Shown here piece after piece: positions 51,274-62,692 of a DNA stretch of 64,000 nucleotides (positions within the stretch are counted from its first letter, which is position 1; the number at the start of each line of letters is the position of its first letter). The notes under the pieces were generated by a model that saw only the letters and a list, made by a program, of their open reading frames with translations, did not search any database and was not told the origin of the DNA. This DNA is from Zwartia panacis (GTDB taxonomy: Bacteria > Pseudomonadota > Gammaproteobacteria > Burkholderiales > Burkholderiaceae_B), in the NCBI RefSeq assembly GCF_030410395.1, contig NZ_JAUHHF010000002.1, positions 409,616-473,615 of the forward strand, read 5' to 3'. Both the position numbers and the translations under genes were made by a program.

Positions 51274-51744
51274 TTAAAGCTGTGCCTTAAGTTGCGCAAG
51301 CAACTCGGCGTGGGCACGCGCATCCACTTCGCGCTTGAGAATCTGCTCGGCACCTTTCACCGCCAGATCTGCAACGTCATTGCGCAAAGCATCACGTGCA
51401 CGCTGGACTTCCTGAGCGGCATCTTGTTTAGCTTGCGCAAGAATACGTGCGCGTTCGCTTTCAGCCTCTGCACGAGCTTGCTCGATAATTTGAGCGCCCT
51501 GCTTTTCGGCTTCAATCATTCGGGTGTGCAGCTCAGCTTTCGCAGATGCCTCGATCGAACCAATGCGCGCCTGTGCTTGGGCGAGGTCTGTTTTGCCTTT
51601 TTCGGCAGCAGCCAAGCCTTCAGCGATTTTTTGGCGTCGCTCGTCGATAGCCTTTGTCAAAGGTGGCCACACGAATTTCATCGTGACCCAACCCAGGACA
51701 AAGAACACGATCATCTGGAAAAAGATCGTCGCGTTCAGATTCAC
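51274..51744 (-). CDS. atpF: ATP synthase b subunit
   Basis: Peripheral stalk dimer. 156 residues: one N-terminal membrane helix (about 6-26) with [15 protein letters not shown], then a long Ala/Glu/Gln-rich coiled coil. ATG 51744. A 132-bp gap with stem-loops separates it from atpE. Confidence 0.97.
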   Translation of the reverse strand: MNLNATIFFQMIVFFVLGWVTMKFVWPPLTKAIDERRQKIAEGLAAAEKGKTDLAQAQARIGSIEASAKAELHTRMIEAEKQGAQIIEQARAEAESERARILAQAKQDAAQEVQRARDALRNDVADLAVKGAEQILKREVDARAHAELLAQLKAQL

Positions 51745-51772
51745 GGTCGTTTCCCTATTACATCTGTTGCCC

Positions 51773-51865
51773 TTCAGGCGGCATTGCCTGAACGGGCTGA
51801 ATCAATAAGCCAGGGGTAGAACCCTACCCTTGGCGCGTGCACTCACTTCCTAAACGGTCGTGAGT
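51773..51865 (-). other. Cluster of three stem-loops after atpE
   Basis: In the atpE-atpF gap, in transcript order: ACTCAC/GTGAGT (51841-51865, 13-base loop), an 11-bp stem GCCAGGGGTAG with CTACCCTTGGC (51809-51834, one G-T pair, loop AACC), and TTCAGGC/GCCTGAA (51773-51792). No U-run follows any of them. They are well placed to shield the atpE message and raise c-subunit output over b; this role is inference. Confidence 0.65.
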
Positions 51866-51876
51866 ATCCAGTCGAT

Positions 51877-52143
<267 letters not shown>

Positions 52144-52231
52144 TCAAAATTTAAAAATCGAACATTCAAACTACAAAACCGCTAAGTAAAACCTTTCTGT
52201 GCCCAGATTGAGTCAGGACACCTACTACTCT

Positions 52232-53113
52232 TTAGTGACCTTCGTGTGCTTGTCCGATGTAGACCAAGGTCAACATCATGAAGATGAAAGCCTGCAACAA
52301 GACGATCAGGATATGGAAAATCGCCCAGATTGAGCCCGCCAGAATGTGACCGATACCCAGACCAACGCTCATGGCATTGAAACCAGACCAAGCACCACCC
52401 AGTAGAGCAATCAACATGAACACGAGCTCGCCGGCGAACATGTTGCCGAACAGTCGCATTCCCAAAGAAACCGATTTTGCCGCATACTCAACCAGGTTCA
52501 GCAGGAAGTTTGCTGGAGCGAGGATAATGGCTGAAAAACCATGACCATGGAATGGCGCTGTAAAAAGCTCTTTGACGAAACCGCCAGGAGTTTTGATCTT
52601 CAAACCGTAATAGAGCATCAACAACAACACGCCCATCGACATACCCATTGGTACGTTCAGGTCAGCTGTTGGAAGAATACGGTGGTAGTGCAAAGGATCA
52701 GTGACTTCTTTGCCAATACCCAAGAGGTGCAGGACATAGTGAACCAGATCAACAGGGATCAAGTCCAGTGCGTTCATTAAAACAATCCACAAGAAAACCG
52801 TCATGGCCAGAGGCGCAACGAACTTGCGAGTCTCTTCACTGGGAACAATGCTGCGCGCCTGCTGGTCGACCATATCCACCAGCATTTCGACAAAACCCTG
52901 AAAGCGTCCGGGAACCCCGGAAGTCACGCGTCGGGCAGCCATCCACATAAAACCGACAGCAATCAGACCCATCAAGAATGACCAGAACATCGAGTCAAAG
53001 TTGAGGACGCTGAAATCGGCGATAGCGGTTTGCTTTTCACCAAGGCTATTGAAATGCACCAAGTGGTGCTGAATATATGCGGCCTGGGGCGATACGTCAG
53101 CTGCAGCAGCCAT
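52232..53113 (-). CDS. atpB: ATP synthase a subunit
   Basis: Static proton-channel subunit of Fo. 293 residues, about five to six helices. The essential Arg lies in [19 protein letters not shown]. The longer N terminus with [12 protein letters not shown] is normal for betaproteobacteria. ATG 53113; follows atpI by 26 bp. Confidence 0.97.
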   Translation of the reverse strand: MAAAADVSPQAAYIQHHLVHFNSLGEKQTAIADFSVLNFDSMFWSFLMGLIAVGFMWMAARRVTSGVPGRFQGFVEMLVDMVDQQARSIVPSEETRKFVAPLAMTVFLWIVLMNALDLIPVDLVHYVLHLLGIGKEVTDPLHYHRILPTADLNVPMGMSMGVLLLMLYYGLKIKTPGGFVKELFTAPFHGHGFSAIILAPANFLLNLVEYAAKSVSLGMRLFGNMFAGELVFMLIALLGGAWSGFNAMSVGLGIGHILAGSIWAIFHILIVLLQAFIFMMLTLVYIGQAHEGH

Positions 53114-53139
53114 GAGAGTTCTCTAAAAAATGCGTCAAA

Positions 53140-53622
53140 CTAGCTGTTTGTTGGACGTGACACAGCACGTTTCCCGAACATCAGCACCAACATGTAGCCT
53201 TTGAGCGCTGCGATCAGACCTGCGATTACCGCCAGCCACACCACGCGCTCACCACCTACATGAGCCAACAACCATAACAAACCGACTGCAGCACCCACCT
53301 TGAGAAACTCGCCCACTAAGAAAATGAATGGGCTTGAACCACCAGGTCGAAAAGTTGCTAAAAACAGTCGCAATGCAAATAAAAAGTTTGGAACGAAATA
53401 TGCAGCAGACCCGGCCAAAGCAGACCAACCAGCGTCGAAACCACCTATCAGCCAAGCCAACAATGCAACAAAAACCGCGGTCGCCACTTGCGCGAAAACA
53501 ACCTGGGCAAGCTCAAGACGGGCGCGAACATTAATGAGAGCCAAATCGGCGTCGGTTAATGTCAAAGGTCCCTGCTCTTGACTAAGTCCTGGCGGGACAT
53601 TCGTTTTCGACACATCCGTCAC
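53140..53622 (-). CDS. atpI: ATP synthase protein I
   Basis: Membrane protein that helps c-ring assembly; the least conserved atp gene. 160 residues. After a soluble N terminus (1-35) come four hydrophobic segments, with AYFVPNFLFALRLF typical of AtpI. First gene of the operon; the promoter should lie in 53623-53705. Confidence 0.9.
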   Translation of the reverse strand: MTDVSKTNVPPGLSQEQGPLTLTDADLALINVRARLELAQVVFAQVATAVFVALLAWLIGGFDAGWSALAGSAAYFVPNFLFALRLFLATFRPGGSSPFIFLVGEFLKVGAAVGLLWLLAHVGGERVVWLAVIAGLIAALKGYMLVLMFGKRAVSRPTNS

Positions 53623-53705
53623 GATTACCCCTTTTCCGGCAAACTCAATGAGTATAACTGCTTTTTAGACACTGATGCAAACCCTAATCGGGTTTGTCAC
53701 CAGTT

Positions 53706-53730
53706 TATAAAAATGCACCGAATTGGTGCA
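53706..53730 (-). terminator. Terminator after the enoyl-CoA hydratase gene
   Basis: Minus strand: stem TGCACC, loop AATTC, stem GGTGCA, then TTTTTAT. It begins 2 bp after the stop of the enoyl-CoA hydratase gene and insulates it from the atp operon downstream. Confidence 0.8.
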
Positions 53731-53732
53731 AA

Positions 53733-54509
53733 TTATTTATTCTTGAATACGGGTTTGCGTTTTTCGACAAATGCAGCCATGCCCTCTTTCTGATCCTCCG
53801 TCGCAAAACAAGCATGAAATACGCGACGCTCGAACAAAATGCCCTCGTGCAGTGACGATTCGAAGGCACGATTGACCGACTCTTTCGCCATGATGGCGAC
53901 AGGTATCGACATCCCTGCAATCACCGTTGCGGTCTCTATCGCATCGTCAAGAAGGCGCTCGGCAGGTATCACGCGCGACACAAGCCCCGCACGCTCGGCC
54001 TCTGCGGCATCCATCATGCGACCCGTCAGAACCATTTCCATTGCTTTTGCTTTGCCAACCGCTCTTGGCAAACGCTGCGTGCCGCCTGCCCCAGGTATGA
54101 CACCAAGTTTGATCTCAGGCTGACCGAATTTGGCGGAGTCCGCAGCCAAAATAAAGTCACACATCATCGCCAGCTCACAGCCTCCGCCGAGAGCGTAACC
54201 TGCGACCGCCGCAATCACGGGCTTGCGAATAGTGCGCAGAGTCTCCCAATTGCGACCGATATATTCAGTGCGATAAACGTCCATATAAGACCAGTCTTTC
54301 ATCGCCCCGATATCAGCACCTGCGGCAAACGCCTTTTCACTGCCGGTAATGACAATGCAGCCAATATCATCGTTTGCATCAAAAGCCTGCAAGGCAGCCC
54401 CGAGTTGGTCCATGAGCTGATCATTGAGGGCGTTCAACGCTTTGGGACGATTCAACGTCAGGAGGCCGACGCGCCCCCGTGTTTCGACCAGCACAAAATT
54501 TTCACTCAT
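53733..54509 (-). CDS. Enoyl-CoA hydratase (crotonase)
   Basis: Adds water to trans-2-enoyl-CoA in beta-oxidation. 258 residues from ATG 54509, with GGGAG upstream; the 20 codons before it look unlike the family. Both catalytic glutamates are present ([12 protein letters not shown] and [20 protein letters not shown]), and the oxyanion-hole text [13 protein letters not shown]. Very similar in wording to mitochondrial short-chain hydratase. Single gene, divergent from the M61 peptidase gene. Confidence 0.95.
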   Translation of the reverse strand: MSENFVLVETRGRVGLLTLNRPKALNALNDQLMDQLGAALQAFDANDDIGCIVITGSEKAFAAGADIGAMKDWSYMDVYRTEYIGRNWETLRTIRKPVIAAVAGYALGGGCELAMMCDFILAADSAKFGQPEIKLGVIPGAGGTQRLPRAVGKAKAMEMVLTGRMMDAAEAERAGLVSRVIPAERLLDDAIETATVIAGMSIPVAIMAKESVNRAFESSLHEGILFERRVFHACFATEDQKEGMAAFVEKRKPVFKNK

Positions 54510-54546
54510 GGATGTCTCCCTGGAAATGTGAAATAAGATATGGGTT

Positions 54547-56337
54547 ATGAATCGCAAAAATAACCGCAAACCTCTACTTTACAGCCTTGAACCCCTTGAT
54601 TTGTCCGGACACCGGCTCAGGGCGACAGTTCGCATCGCAGATCCAGACCCAAAGGGGCAAATTGTGTCTCTGCCCGCCTGGATTCCAGGCAGTTATCTGA
54701 TCAGGGACTTTTCCCGGCACATCGAAAACATCGAAGCGCGCTCGGGCAGGCAAGTCGTCTCAATCACCAAGCTGGACAATCACCGCTGGCGCATCGCCCC
54801 TTGCCAAGGTCCCTTGACCATTACTGCCGTCATTTATGCCTGGGACTTATCCGTGCGTGGCGCCCACGTCGACGAAACGCATTGTTTTTTCAACGGCACC
54901 AGTGTTTTTCTGGCGGTGCAAGGACAAGAAAACCATCCTTGCCGTTTAACACTCCTCCCTCCTCCAAAAACCACACGCTGGAATGTTTTCACAAGCATGC
55001 CCCGCGACACGCGGGCCAACGCAAAGGTGACTCGCGATGGCTTCGGGACCTATGTCGCGGAAAACTACGACGCCCTGATCGACCACCCATTTGAAATAGG
55101 TAATCCCAGCGTCATTCAATTCAATGCCTATGGCGCAAAACACGAAATGGTGTTTACCGGCGTCATTCCAAATCTTGATCTTCAACGCATCGCGCGAGAC
55201 GTCAAAAAAATCTGTGAAGCGCAGATCCGCTTCTTTGAGCCTGACACGGCTCAGGCTCCGTTTCTGGACAGTGCTACAAAATATGTATTCATGACCATGG
55301 TCACAGGCGACGCTTATGGCGGCTTGGAGCATCGGTCCTCAACCGCTCTGATGGCCTCGCGCAAGGATCTGCCGACAATTGGTCATGACAAAGCACCCGA
55401 AGGCTATCAGACCTTTTTGGGATTGGTAAGCCATGAATATTTCCACACTTGGAATGTCAAACGCATCAAACCCGCGGCTTTTGCACCTTATAAACTTTCC
55501 GGGGAAAGTCACACGCGCTTGCTGTGGATATTTGAAGGATTTACCTCGTATTACGATGACTTGTTTTTACTGCGCAGCGGTGTGATTGATCGCAAAACGT
55601 ATTTAAAGACGCTAGGCAAACAAATTGCCTCTGTCTGGAATACGCCAGGACGTCACAAGCAGTCTGTCGCGGAAAGTTCTTTTGATGCGTGGACACGCTA
55701 TTACAAGCAAGACGAAAACGCATCCAATGCGATCATCAGCTACTACACCAAAGGTTCGCTCGTCGCACTCGCGCTCGACCTCACCATCAGACAGGCAACC
55801 CATCAGCAGCATAGCCTGGATGATGTGATGCGATTACTTTGGGATCGCTACGGTCGCGATTTTTATCAAGGTAACCCGACTGGTCTGTCTGAAAAAGGCT
55901 TTCCTCAGCTCGTGCGCGAAGCAACAGGCGTCGACGTGTCTGACGAAATCACGCAGTGGGCATACGGTTGTGAAGACCTGCCACTCAAGCAACTACTGGC
56001 AGCGCAAAATATTGTTCTTGAGTGGAAAGCCAGCAACACGCGCCCGTCTCTGGATATTCGCACTCGCAAACAAGGCGAGCACCTCGTCATTTCCGCGGTA
56101 ACCGAAGGTGGAGCGGCGCATCTGGCCGGACTTTCAGCGCACGATATTATTGTCGCGATCGATGGTGTGCGCGTCGATACCAGCTCAAACACGCTTGATA
56201 CGATTTTGGCCCGTTATGAGCCTGGTCAAAATATTCAAGTACATGTCTTCAGACGAGACGAATTACGCAGGTTTGCACTCACACTCTCCTCGCCTCCCCT
56301 GGCGGAATGTCATCTCCATGACGCGGACAAACCATGA
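54547..56337 (+). CDS. M61 family metallopeptidase with PDZ domain
   Basis: Cytoplasmic aminopeptidase of the glycyl-aminopeptidase type. 596 residues, no signal peptide. N-terminal beta domain ([19 protein letters not shown]), zinc motif HEYFH (296-300) followed by TWNVKRIKP, third ligand Glu330 in [13 protein letters not shown], and a C-terminal PDZ domain (about 495-585, [20 protein letters not shown]). It overlaps mnmH by 4 bp, making an operon with two tRNA-modification genes. Confidence 0.93.
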   Translation: MNRKNNRKPLLYSLEPLDLSGHRLRATVRIADPDPKGQIVSLPAWIPGSYLIRDFSRHIENIEARSGRQVVSITKLDNHRWRIAPCQGPLTITAVIYAWDLSVRGAHVDETHCFFNGTSVFLAVQGQENHPCRLTLLPPPKTTRWNVFTSMPRDTRANAKVTRDGFGTYVAENYDALIDHPFEIGNPSVIQFNAYGAKHEMVFTGVIPNLDLQRIARDVKKICEAQIRFFEPDTAQAPFLDSATKYVFMTMVTGDAYGGLEHRSSTALMASRKDLPTIGHDKAPEGYQTFLGLVSHEYFHTWNVKRIKPAAFAPYKLSGESHTRLLWIFEGFTSYYDDLFLLRSGVIDRKTYLKTLGKQIASVWNTPGRHKQSVAESSFDAWTRYYKQDENASNAIISYYTKGSLVALALDLTIRQATHQQHSLDDVMRLLWDRYGRDFYQGNPTGLSEKGFPQLVREATGVDVSDEITQWAYGCEDLPLKQLLAAQNIVLEWKASNTRPSLDIRTRKQGEHLVISAVTEGGAAHLAGLSAHDIIVAIDGVRVDTSSNTLDTILARYEPGQNIQVHVFRRDELRRFALTLSSPPLAECHLHDADKP

Positions 56338-57434
56338 GTACAAGGCCTGATACAGAAGACTTCGCTTCGGTATTGCTCAGCGGCGTACCATTACTCGATG
56401 TGCGCGCGCCTGTCGAGTTCGCACAAGGCGCATTTCCCGCCTCGGTCAACCTGCCTCTGATGAACGATGAAGAACGCCATCGCGTGGGCCTTCAATACAA
56501 GCAAAAAGGTCAAGATGCGGCGATCGTTTTAGGCCATGCGCTTGTCTCAGGGGAAATCAAAGCACAGCGCGTTGCACAATGGGTCAAGTTCGCACAGGAA
56601 CACCCCGAAGGTTACCTGTATTGTTTCCGTGGTGGTCTGCGCTCGCGTATTTCGCAACAATGGCTGGCCGATGCCGGCCTGCCTTACCCGCGCATCATCG
56701 GCGGCTACAAAGCGATGCGCAGCTTTCTGATTGAAAAGCTGAACACATCAATCGCGGCATCTAAATTCGTTCTGGTCGCAGGCTTTACCGGCTGCGGAAA
56801 AACAGAAGTCATACAAAATCTGGATGCCGCAATCGATCTCGAAAAACTTGCGCATCATCGCGGCTCAAGCTTTGGTAAGCACGCAACCGATCAGCCCGTG
56901 CAAATCGATTTCGACAATCTCCTGGCGATCGCGTTCATGCGCTTGCATGCAGCGGGTAAGTTCAACATCGCGCTAGAGGACGAATCACGATTGATCGGAA
57001 AGTGCGCGCTACCCATCCCCTTGCGCGACATCATGCAAGCAAGCCCCGTGATTTGGGTCGAAGAGCCAACCGAATCCCGCGTCGAACGTATCTTGCGTGA
57101 TTACGTTGAAGATCTCGGTGGACAATTCGCGCGCAAACTCGGTGAGGACGCAGGTTTTGAAGCTTTTTCCCAGAGACTCTTGGAGAGCCTGCAAAATCTT
57201 TACAAGCGCCTTGGCGGTGAGCGTCATGCCCGGCTCAACCAACTCATGCTTGATGCACTTCATGCGCAGAAAGCCACTGGCAAACTCGACCTTCACAGAG
57301 ACTGGATCCGCCCCTTGCTGACCGAGTATTACGACCCGATGTATGAACACCAGCGCGCGGGCAAGGCTTCACGGATCATTTTTTCTGGTGACCGCGAGAC
57401 TGTCACGCACCACCTCAAACAACAAGGCTATTAA
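56334..57434 (+). CDS. mnmH: tRNA 2-selenouridine/geranyl-2-thiouridine synthase
   Basis: Replaces sulfur by selenium at the wobble 2-thiouridine of some tRNAs, through a geranylated intermediate. Also called selU/ybbB. 366 residues. Rhodanese domain with catalytic Cys97 ([10 protein letters not shown]) and a P-loop domain with GFTGCGKT (150-157). It would need SelD, which is not in the window. ATGA overlap with the M61 gene; ttcA follows after 2 bp. Confidence 0.95.
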   Translation: MSTRPDTEDFASVLLSGVPLLDVRAPVEFAQGAFPASVNLPLMNDEERHRVGLQYKQKGQDAAIVLGHALVSGEIKAQRVAQWVKFAQEHPEGYLYCFRGGLRSRISQQWLADAGLPYPRIIGGYKAMRSFLIEKLNTSIAASKFVLVAGFTGCGKTEVIQNLDAAIDLEKLAHHRGSSFGKHATDQPVQIDFDNLLAIAFMRLHAAGKFNIALEDESRLIGKCALPIPLRDIMQASPVIWVEEPTESRVERILRDYVEDLGGQFARKLGEDAGFEAFSQRLLESLQNLYKRLGGERHARLNQLMLDALHAQKATGKLDLHRDWIRPLLTEYYDPMYEHQRAGKASRIIFSGDRETVTHHLKQQGY

Positions 57435-57436
57435 TC

Positions 57437-58381
57437 ATGCAGTCGGATCTTGAGCGGCAGCGCCTCGAGCAGAACAAACTCTCCAAACGCCTGATGCGTG
57501 AGACAGGTCGTGCGATTGCCGACTTTAATATGATCGAGCCGGGTGATCGCGTCATGGTTTGTGTCTCGGGTGGCAAAGACTCCTACAGTATGCTGGATAT
57601 TCTGATGACACTGCGTCATCGCGCACCGATCGATTTTGAAATCGTCGCAGTCAATCTTGATCAAAAACAGCCTGGTTTTCCAGCCGAGATTCTTCCTGAA
57701 TATTTATCCAAGCTTGAGGTACCTTTTCATATTGAAACGCGTGACACCTACTCGATCGTCAAGCGCTTGATTCCTGACGGCAAAACAACCTGCTCGTTGT
57801 GCTCGCGACTCAGGCGCGGGATCTTGTATCGAGTGGCCGATGAGCTCGGAGCGACCAAGATTGCACTCGGCCATCACCGCGATGACATCCTCGGCACGTT
57901 TTTCCTGAATATGTTTTATGGCGCAAAACTTAAAGCCATGCCGCCCAAGCTCGTCTCAGACGATGGGCGTCACATCGTGATCCGGCCACTTGCCTATGTG
58001 CCAGAGAAAGACTTGATCGACTATGCGCAGTGCAAACAGTTTCCAATCATTCCTTGCGATTTATGTGGCTCGCAGGAAAACCTGAAACGCAAGGAAGTGA
58101 CGCGCATGCTTCAGGAGTGGGATAAAAAAGATCCGGGGCGTGCCTGGAATGTATTTAAAGCCTTGGCTAACGTCACGCCCTCTCACCTGATGGATCGGCA
58201 ACTGTTTGATTTTGTCGGTTTAAAACCCGACGGAAAAATCAATCCCCAAGGCGATACCGCCTTTGATCCCGTCACCATTGAAAAGAGTGAATCAAACCCC
58301 GAAATTTCTTCTGAGAAACAACAGAACTCAGGCGCCGCCCGTCCCTTCCCATCGTGGACCCTTCACGTCGATTCCCACTAA
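57437..58381 (+). CDS. ttcA: tRNA 2-thiocytidine biosynthesis protein TtcA
   Basis: Makes s2C32 in certain tRNAs. 314 residues. PP-loop SGGKDS (44-49); cysteine pair C119/C122 ([12 protein letters not shown]) and C207/C210 (IPCDLCGSQ), which include the [4Fe-4S] ligands. After residue 285 there is a polar tail. The last 54 bp overlap the 3' end of convergent ubiX. Confidence 0.95.
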   Translation: MQSDLERQRLEQNKLSKRLMRETGRAIADFNMIEPGDRVMVCVSGGKDSYSMLDILMTLRHRAPIDFEIVAVNLDQKQPGFPAEILPEYLSKLEVPFHIETRDTYSIVKRLIPDGKTTCSLCSRLRRGILYRVADELGATKIALGHHRDDILGTFFLNMFYGAKLKAMPPKLVSDDGRHIVIRPLAYVPEKDLIDYAQCKQFPIIPCDLCGSQENLKRKEVTRMLQEWDKKDPGRAWNVFKALANVTPSHLMDRQLFDFVGLKPDGKINPQGDTAFDPVTIEKSESNPEISSEKQQNSGAARPFPSWTLHVDSH

Positions 58382-58906
58382 CTCGAGGATGCGAGACACC
58401 GTGTGATCAATCATTTCTTCGATTGATTTCGGGCGATGATAAAAAGCCGGCAGCGGTGGAAAAACAATTCCACCCATTTCGGTGACAGAGGTCATATTGC
58501 GCAGATGCGCCAAGTTAAAGGGCGTTTCTCGCACAACCATCACGAGGCGACGGCGCTCCTTGAGTGTCACATCCGCGGCACGCGTAATGAGATTGTCAGA
58601 CAATCCCATCGCCACAGCGGCCAGGGTGCGCATTGAGCAAGGCACCACCACCATACCCGCTGTTTCAAAAGCACCGCTCGCCAGAGTCGCCCCGACATCG
58701 CGGATGCTATGCACTTTGTCAGCAAGCGCATAGACCTCATGGCGGCCAATATCGAGCTCGTGCTTGATATTCAGCACACCCGAGGCTGAGATCACTAGAT
58801 GTGTTTCGACATCAGGCGCGTTCGTGCGAAGCGTCTGAAGCATACGCACAGCATACAGAGAGCCTGTAGCTCCTGTAATACCGATCACAAGGCGTCGTTT
58901 ACTCAC
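58328..58906 (-). CDS. ubiX: Flavin prenyltransferase UbiX
   Basis: Makes prenylated FMN, the cofactor of UbiD decarboxylase in ubiquinone synthesis. 192 residues. N-terminal [30 protein letters not shown] and [17 protein letters not shown] are diagnostic. GTG start at 58906, 4 bp after the grxD stop. Its end overlaps ttcA by 54 bp. Last gene of hemA-prfA-prmC-grxD-ubiX. Confidence 0.95.
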   Translation of the reverse strand: MSKRRLVIGITGATGSLYAVRMLQTLRTNAPDVETHLVISASGVLNIKHELDIGRHEVYALADKVHSIRDVGATLASGAFETAGMVVVPCSMRTLAAVAMGLSDNLITRAADVTLKERRRLVMVVRETPFNLAHLRNMTSVTEMGGIVFPPLPAFYHRPKSIEEMIDHTVSRILELVGIDVKGPRWEGTGGA

Positions 58907-58910
58907 GCAG

Positions 58911-59237
58911 TCACGCAGTCGCGCCGGCTTGAGTCAAGATAGTCTTGAGCTCGCCGCTGGCGTTCATTTCGCCCATGATGTCAGAGCCGCCAATAAACTC
59001 GCCGCCAACATACAACTGAGGAATCGTAGGCCACTGTGAAAAAGTCTTGATGCCGCTACGGACTTCTTCGTCCTCGAGAACATTGACAGTGACAAGCTTG
59101 GTCACGCCATTGCTTTTAAGGATTTCGATCGCTCGACCGGAAAAGCCGCACTGAGGAAACTGGGCTGTGCCTTTCATAAACAACACAACCGGATTGTTTG
59201 TGACGGTGTCACGAATAAATTGCTGGACGTCGCTCAT
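58911..59237 (-). CDS. grxD: Monothiol glutaredoxin, Grx4 type
   Basis: Fe-S cluster carrier. 108 residues from ATG 59237. Monothiol CGFS active site in FPQCGFSGRAIEILKSNGV; TPQL-like text TIPQLYVGGEFIGGSDIM binds glutathione. The frame extends 13 codons upstream, but those are hydrophobic and unlike the family. Confidence 0.95.
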   Translation of the reverse strand: MSDVQQFIRDTVTNNPVVLFMKGTAQFPQCGFSGRAIEILKSNGVTKLVTVNVLEDEEVRSGIKTFSQWPTIPQLYVGGEFIGGSDIMGEMNASGELKTILTQAGATA

Positions 59238-59296
59238 GATGTTCCTGATCGATAAAAATATGAAGAGTACTGCCAAAACGTCATTATAAGAGGCAG

Positions 59297-60127
59297 TTAA
59301 GGGTTAGGGCCTGATGCCCATACCCCGCCGGTGACACGAGGTAAATTAGCCAAATCAGCGTGGGTTTGAACAGAAGTAAATCCCGCCTCAGCCAGCATCC
59401 GACTCACTGGCTCGGCCTGATCATAACCATGCTCAAGCCATAAACTGCCTCCCGGTAAAAGTCGGCCCCCCGCCCCGTTGATAATTCGCATGAGATCAGA
59501 CAAACCATCCGCGCCATCTGTCAGCGCTTGGGAGGGCTCAAATCTGAGATCCCCACGTTTTAAATGATCATCGTAGGATGCAATATAAGGTGGGTTAGAG
59601 ACAATCAGATTAAATCGCCCCTCTGGCGGAAGGGCTAAAAACCAGCTCCCCTGCCACCACTGCACACGAGCGCCCAAAGCCTGTGCGTTTCGTTGCGCAA
59701 CAGTCAAGGCCTCGACGCTCAAATCAGTTGCCGTGACACGCGCATCCGGGCGAGCGAGCGCCAGACTGATCGCCACAACGCCGCTGCCAGTGCCCAGATC
59801 AAGCACCGCAGGGGCTTCATAACCGTCGATGGCTGACAAACCCACCTCAACCAGAAGTTCTGTCTCTGGGCGAGGAATCAGGACAGCGGGTGTGACCTCA
59901 AAGCGATGGCCCATAAACTCGCGCCAACCAATCAAATGTGCCATCGGCACCCCCTGCCGACGCTGAGCCGCAAGGGATAAAAACCGTGCCGCGTCTTCAG
60001 GGGACAGCGGATCCGTGTCATGCGCCAGCAACCATTCGCGAGGCTTTTGCAACACACACTCAAGCAGCATTCTGCCCTCGAGTCTGGGCAAACCACAGAC
60101 CAGCATCAGGGATCGTCCGGTCTGCAT
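59297..60127 (-). CDS. prmC: Peptide chain release factor N5-glutamine methyltransferase
   Basis: Methylates the GGQ glutamine of RF1 and RF2. 276 residues. SAM motif VLDLGTGSGVVAISLAL, catalytic SNPPYIAS. Start ATG 60127 shares one base with the prfA stop (TGATG), so enzyme and substrate are translated together. Confidence 0.96.
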   Translation of the reverse strand: MQTGRSLMLVCGLPRLEGRMLLECVLQKPREWLLAHDTDPLSPEDAARFLSLAAQRRQGVPMAHLIGWREFMGHRFEVTPAVLIPRPETELLVEVGLSAIDGYEAPAVLDLGTGSGVVAISLALARPDARVTATDLSVEALTVAQRNAQALGARVQWWQGSWFLALPPEGRFNLIVSNPPYIASYDDHLKRGDLRFEPSQALTDGADGLSDLMRIINGAGGRLLPGGSLWLEHGYDQAEPVSRMLAEAGFTSVQTHADLANLPRVTGGVWASGPNP

Positions 60128-61209
60128 CAGACGTCGTCACCCAGGGCCGCAAGAAGCTCGGCTTGGTGCTCGGCAATCAGCGCGCCTGTCACCTCGCTCA
60201 GATCGCCCTCCATAATGGCGCCAAGCTTGTACAGAGTCAGATTGATACGGTGATCCGTCAACCGACCCTGCGGAAAGTTATATGTGCGAATGCGCTCCGA
60301 ACGATCGCCTGAGCCTACAAGACTTTTACGCTGGGCGGCTTCTTTATCATGCTGCTCTCGCTGGACTTTGTCTTTCAGCCGCGCAGCAAGAACTTGCATG
60401 GCTTTGTCTTTATTGCGGTGCTGCGAACGATCGTCCTGGCACTCCACCACCAAACCAGTCGGCAAGTGCGTAATACGGACTGCAGAATCTGTCTTGTTAA
60501 TGTGTTGACCACCAGCGCCGCTCGCACGAAATGTGTCGATACGCAAATCGCTGGGATTAATCACAATATCTGTGGCAGCATCTGCCTCCGGCATCACGGC
60601 CACGGTGCAGGCCGAGGTATGAATCCGGCCTTGCGCCTCGGTCGCTGGCACCCGCTGGACACGATGCGCACCAGACTCGAACTTGAGACGTCCATAGGCG
60701 CCCTCACCATCGATACGTACGATAACCTCCTTGTAACCACCCAACTCAGATGGACTTTCGGACATCAGCTCGACGCGCCAGCCTTGCTGTTCAGCGTAAC
60801 GCGTGTACATCCTCAACAAGTCGCCGGAGAACAGCGCGCTCTCATCCCCACCCGTGCCGGCGCGAATTTCCAGAAATACGCTCCGACCATCATCCGGATC
60901 CTTGGGCAACAACTGTAACTGCAACTCAGCACCGAGCTTTTCGATGCGCGCTTTGCACGCCTCGATTTCCTCTAGCGCCATCGCTTTCATTTCAGGATCG
61001 TCCAACATTTCCTTGGCGCCCGCCAAATCAGCATTCGCCCCTTCAAAAGCCTCGAAAGCCTTAACCACAGGCTCAAGCTCTGAGCGCTCCCTTGAAAGCT
61101 TGCGAAACTGGTTCATATCGTTGGCGGCATCCGGCTCTGCCAGCAAGGCATCAACCTCGACCAAGCGACGGGATAAGTGCTCAAGGCGAGCGCGCATTGA
61201 AGGTTTCAT
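60127..61209 (-). CDS. prfA: Peptide chain release factor 1
   Basis: Ends translation at UAA and UAG. 360 residues. Anticodon-like PAT tripeptide ([15 protein letters not shown]) and catalytic GGQ ([19 protein letters not shown]). ATG 61209; 74 bp after hemA. Confidence 0.97.
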   Translation of the reverse strand: MKPSMRARLEHLSRRLVEVDALLAEPDAANDMNQFRKLSRERSELEPVVKAFEAFEGANADLAGAKEMLDDPEMKAMALEEIEACKARIEKLGAELQLQLLPKDPDDGRSVFLEIRAGTGGDESALFSGDLLRMYTRYAEQQGWRVELMSESPSELGGYKEVIVRIDGEGAYGRLKFESGAHRVQRVPATEAQGRIHTSACTVAVMPEADAATDIVINPSDLRIDTFRASGAGGQHINKTDSAVRITHLPTGLVVECQDDRSQHRNKDKAMQVLAARLKDKVQREQHDKEAAQRKSLVGSGDRSERIRTYNFPQGRLTDHRINLTLYKLGAIMEGDLSEVTGALIAEHQAELLAALGDDV

Positions 61210-61283
61210 AAGGAACTATATTGACTTTAAAAGTTGGGGGAACGGCTATACGCTCGCCGAAGCAAGCATGGTCAGCAGAGTCG

Positions 61284-62558
61284 CTAACGCCGATCGGAGC
61301 CAGATGGAAATATGCGCGGCAGCCAGGTGAGGAGCTGTTGACGCTCAGCTTCTTCGCTGTGGTTCAGCGCGGCAAGCGTGCCATGCAAATATTTTTGCGT
61401 CAGCCCGTGCGCGAGCTGTTCGAGGACGGCTTCAGGGGAGTCCCCTTTGGCAAGCATGCGTCGCGCACGCTCAAGCTCTTGGGCCTGGACGGCCTGAGCG
61501 GTTGTTTGCAAATCCCGGATCACAGGCACGTTGGCTCTGACCTGCATCCAGTGCATAAAATTTCTAACACGGGCATCGATAATGGCTTCGGCCTGTACCA
61601 CAGCCGAGCGCCTAGCCTCAGTGCCGCTCTGGACGACGGCGCCAAGATCATCAACCGAGTAAAGGTAGACGTCATCCAGTTGTGCAACCTCTGGCTCGAT
61701 GTCTCTGGGCACAGCCAGATCAACCATCACTATTGGCTTGCGTTTACGCTGTTTTGTCGCCCGTTCGACCATCCCGAGACCCAACAAGGGCAAGGTACTG
61801 GCCGTACAGGAAACGACCACGTCAAACTCTGCCAAACGATCGGGCAATTCTGCAAGACGCATGGTTGTGGCGGAAAAACGATTGGCCAAAGACTCCGCGC
61901 GCTCAAGCGTGCGATTGGCCACAACGATCGCACCCGGTTGGCGCGCCGCGAAGTGGGTTGCGCAAAGCTCGATCATTTCACCAGCACCGATAAATAACAC
62001 CTTGGAGCTCGTCAGCTCCCCGAATACCCGTTCGGCCAGGCGAACAGCTGCAGCAGCCATCGAAACAGACTGGGCGCCAATCGCCGTCGTGGAACGGACC
62101 TCTTTGGCAACCGAAAAAGTTCTCTGGAAAAGCTGATGGAGCAAAGTACCAAGCGCGCCTGCATCACTGGCAGTACGCACCGCATCTTTCATCTGACCCA
62201 GGATCTGAGGCTCACCCAAGACCATGGAGTCCAAGCCGCTTGCGACCCTGAACGCATGGCGCACAGCATCATCACGGTCATGCAGGTACACATGCGGAGC
62301 AAGCTCACCTGCCTCGATACGGTTAAAGTCCGCAAGCCAGGATGGAAGCTGCGCGGCAACCTGCGGCTCCGCTGCACAGTAAAGTTCGGTGCGATTGCAA
62401 GTGGACAATATCGCAGCCTCTTTGACCGCCCCACCAAAGGCCTGACGCAAAGCATTGAGTGCCGGCTGTACTAAATCCTCAGGCATAGACACGCGCTCGC
62501 GCACCGAGACGGGTGCCGAGACGTGGTTCAGACCAAGGGCGAGGACGCTAACCGACAT
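61284..62558 (-). CDS. hemA: Glutamyl-tRNA reductase
   Basis: First committed step of C5 tetrapyrrole synthesis. 424 residues from ATG 62558. Catalytic Cys54 in [16 protein letters not shown] domain [18 protein letters not shown]. The frame extends 12 codons to a TTG, but the family starts at [12 protein letters not shown]. Operon hemA-prfA-prmC as in many proteobacteria. Confidence 0.96.
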   Translation of the reverse strand: MSVSVLALGLNHVSAPVSVRERVSMPEDLVQPALNALRQAFGGAVKEAAILSTCNRTELYCAAEPQVAAQLPSWLADFNRIEAGELAPHVYLHDRDDAVRHAFRVASGLDSMVLGEPQILGQMKDAVRTASDAGALGTLLHQLFQRTFSVAKEVRSTTAIGAQSVSMAAAAVRLAERVFGELTSSKVLFIGAGEMIELCATHFAARQPGAIVVANRTLERAESLANRFSATTMRLAELPDRLAEFDVVVSCTASTLPLLGLGMVERATKQRKRKPIVMVDLAVPRDIEPEVAQLDDVYLYSVDDLGAVVQSGTEARRSAVVQAEAIIDARVRNFMHWMQVRANVPVIRDLQTTAQAVQAQELERARRMLAKGDSPEAVLEQLAHGLTQKYLHGTLAALNHSEEAERQQLLTWLPRIFPSGSDRR

Positions 62559-62692
62559 AGATAAGGGAGTTGTTTTATTTGGCCTACGTAACAACCCTTA
62601 TTATAAGGGTGCAAAAGCTTATAAAGACGCAAAGTCCCTGTCTGGACCGAGAACCTGGAGTTTCCGTACAATTCCCCGCTGAGGAGACTTCA

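Noticed and set aside
51088..51819. Open frame antisense to atpH and atpF
   Set aside because: Two genuine atp genes lie on the other strand, and the frame crosses the atpF-atpE stem-loops.
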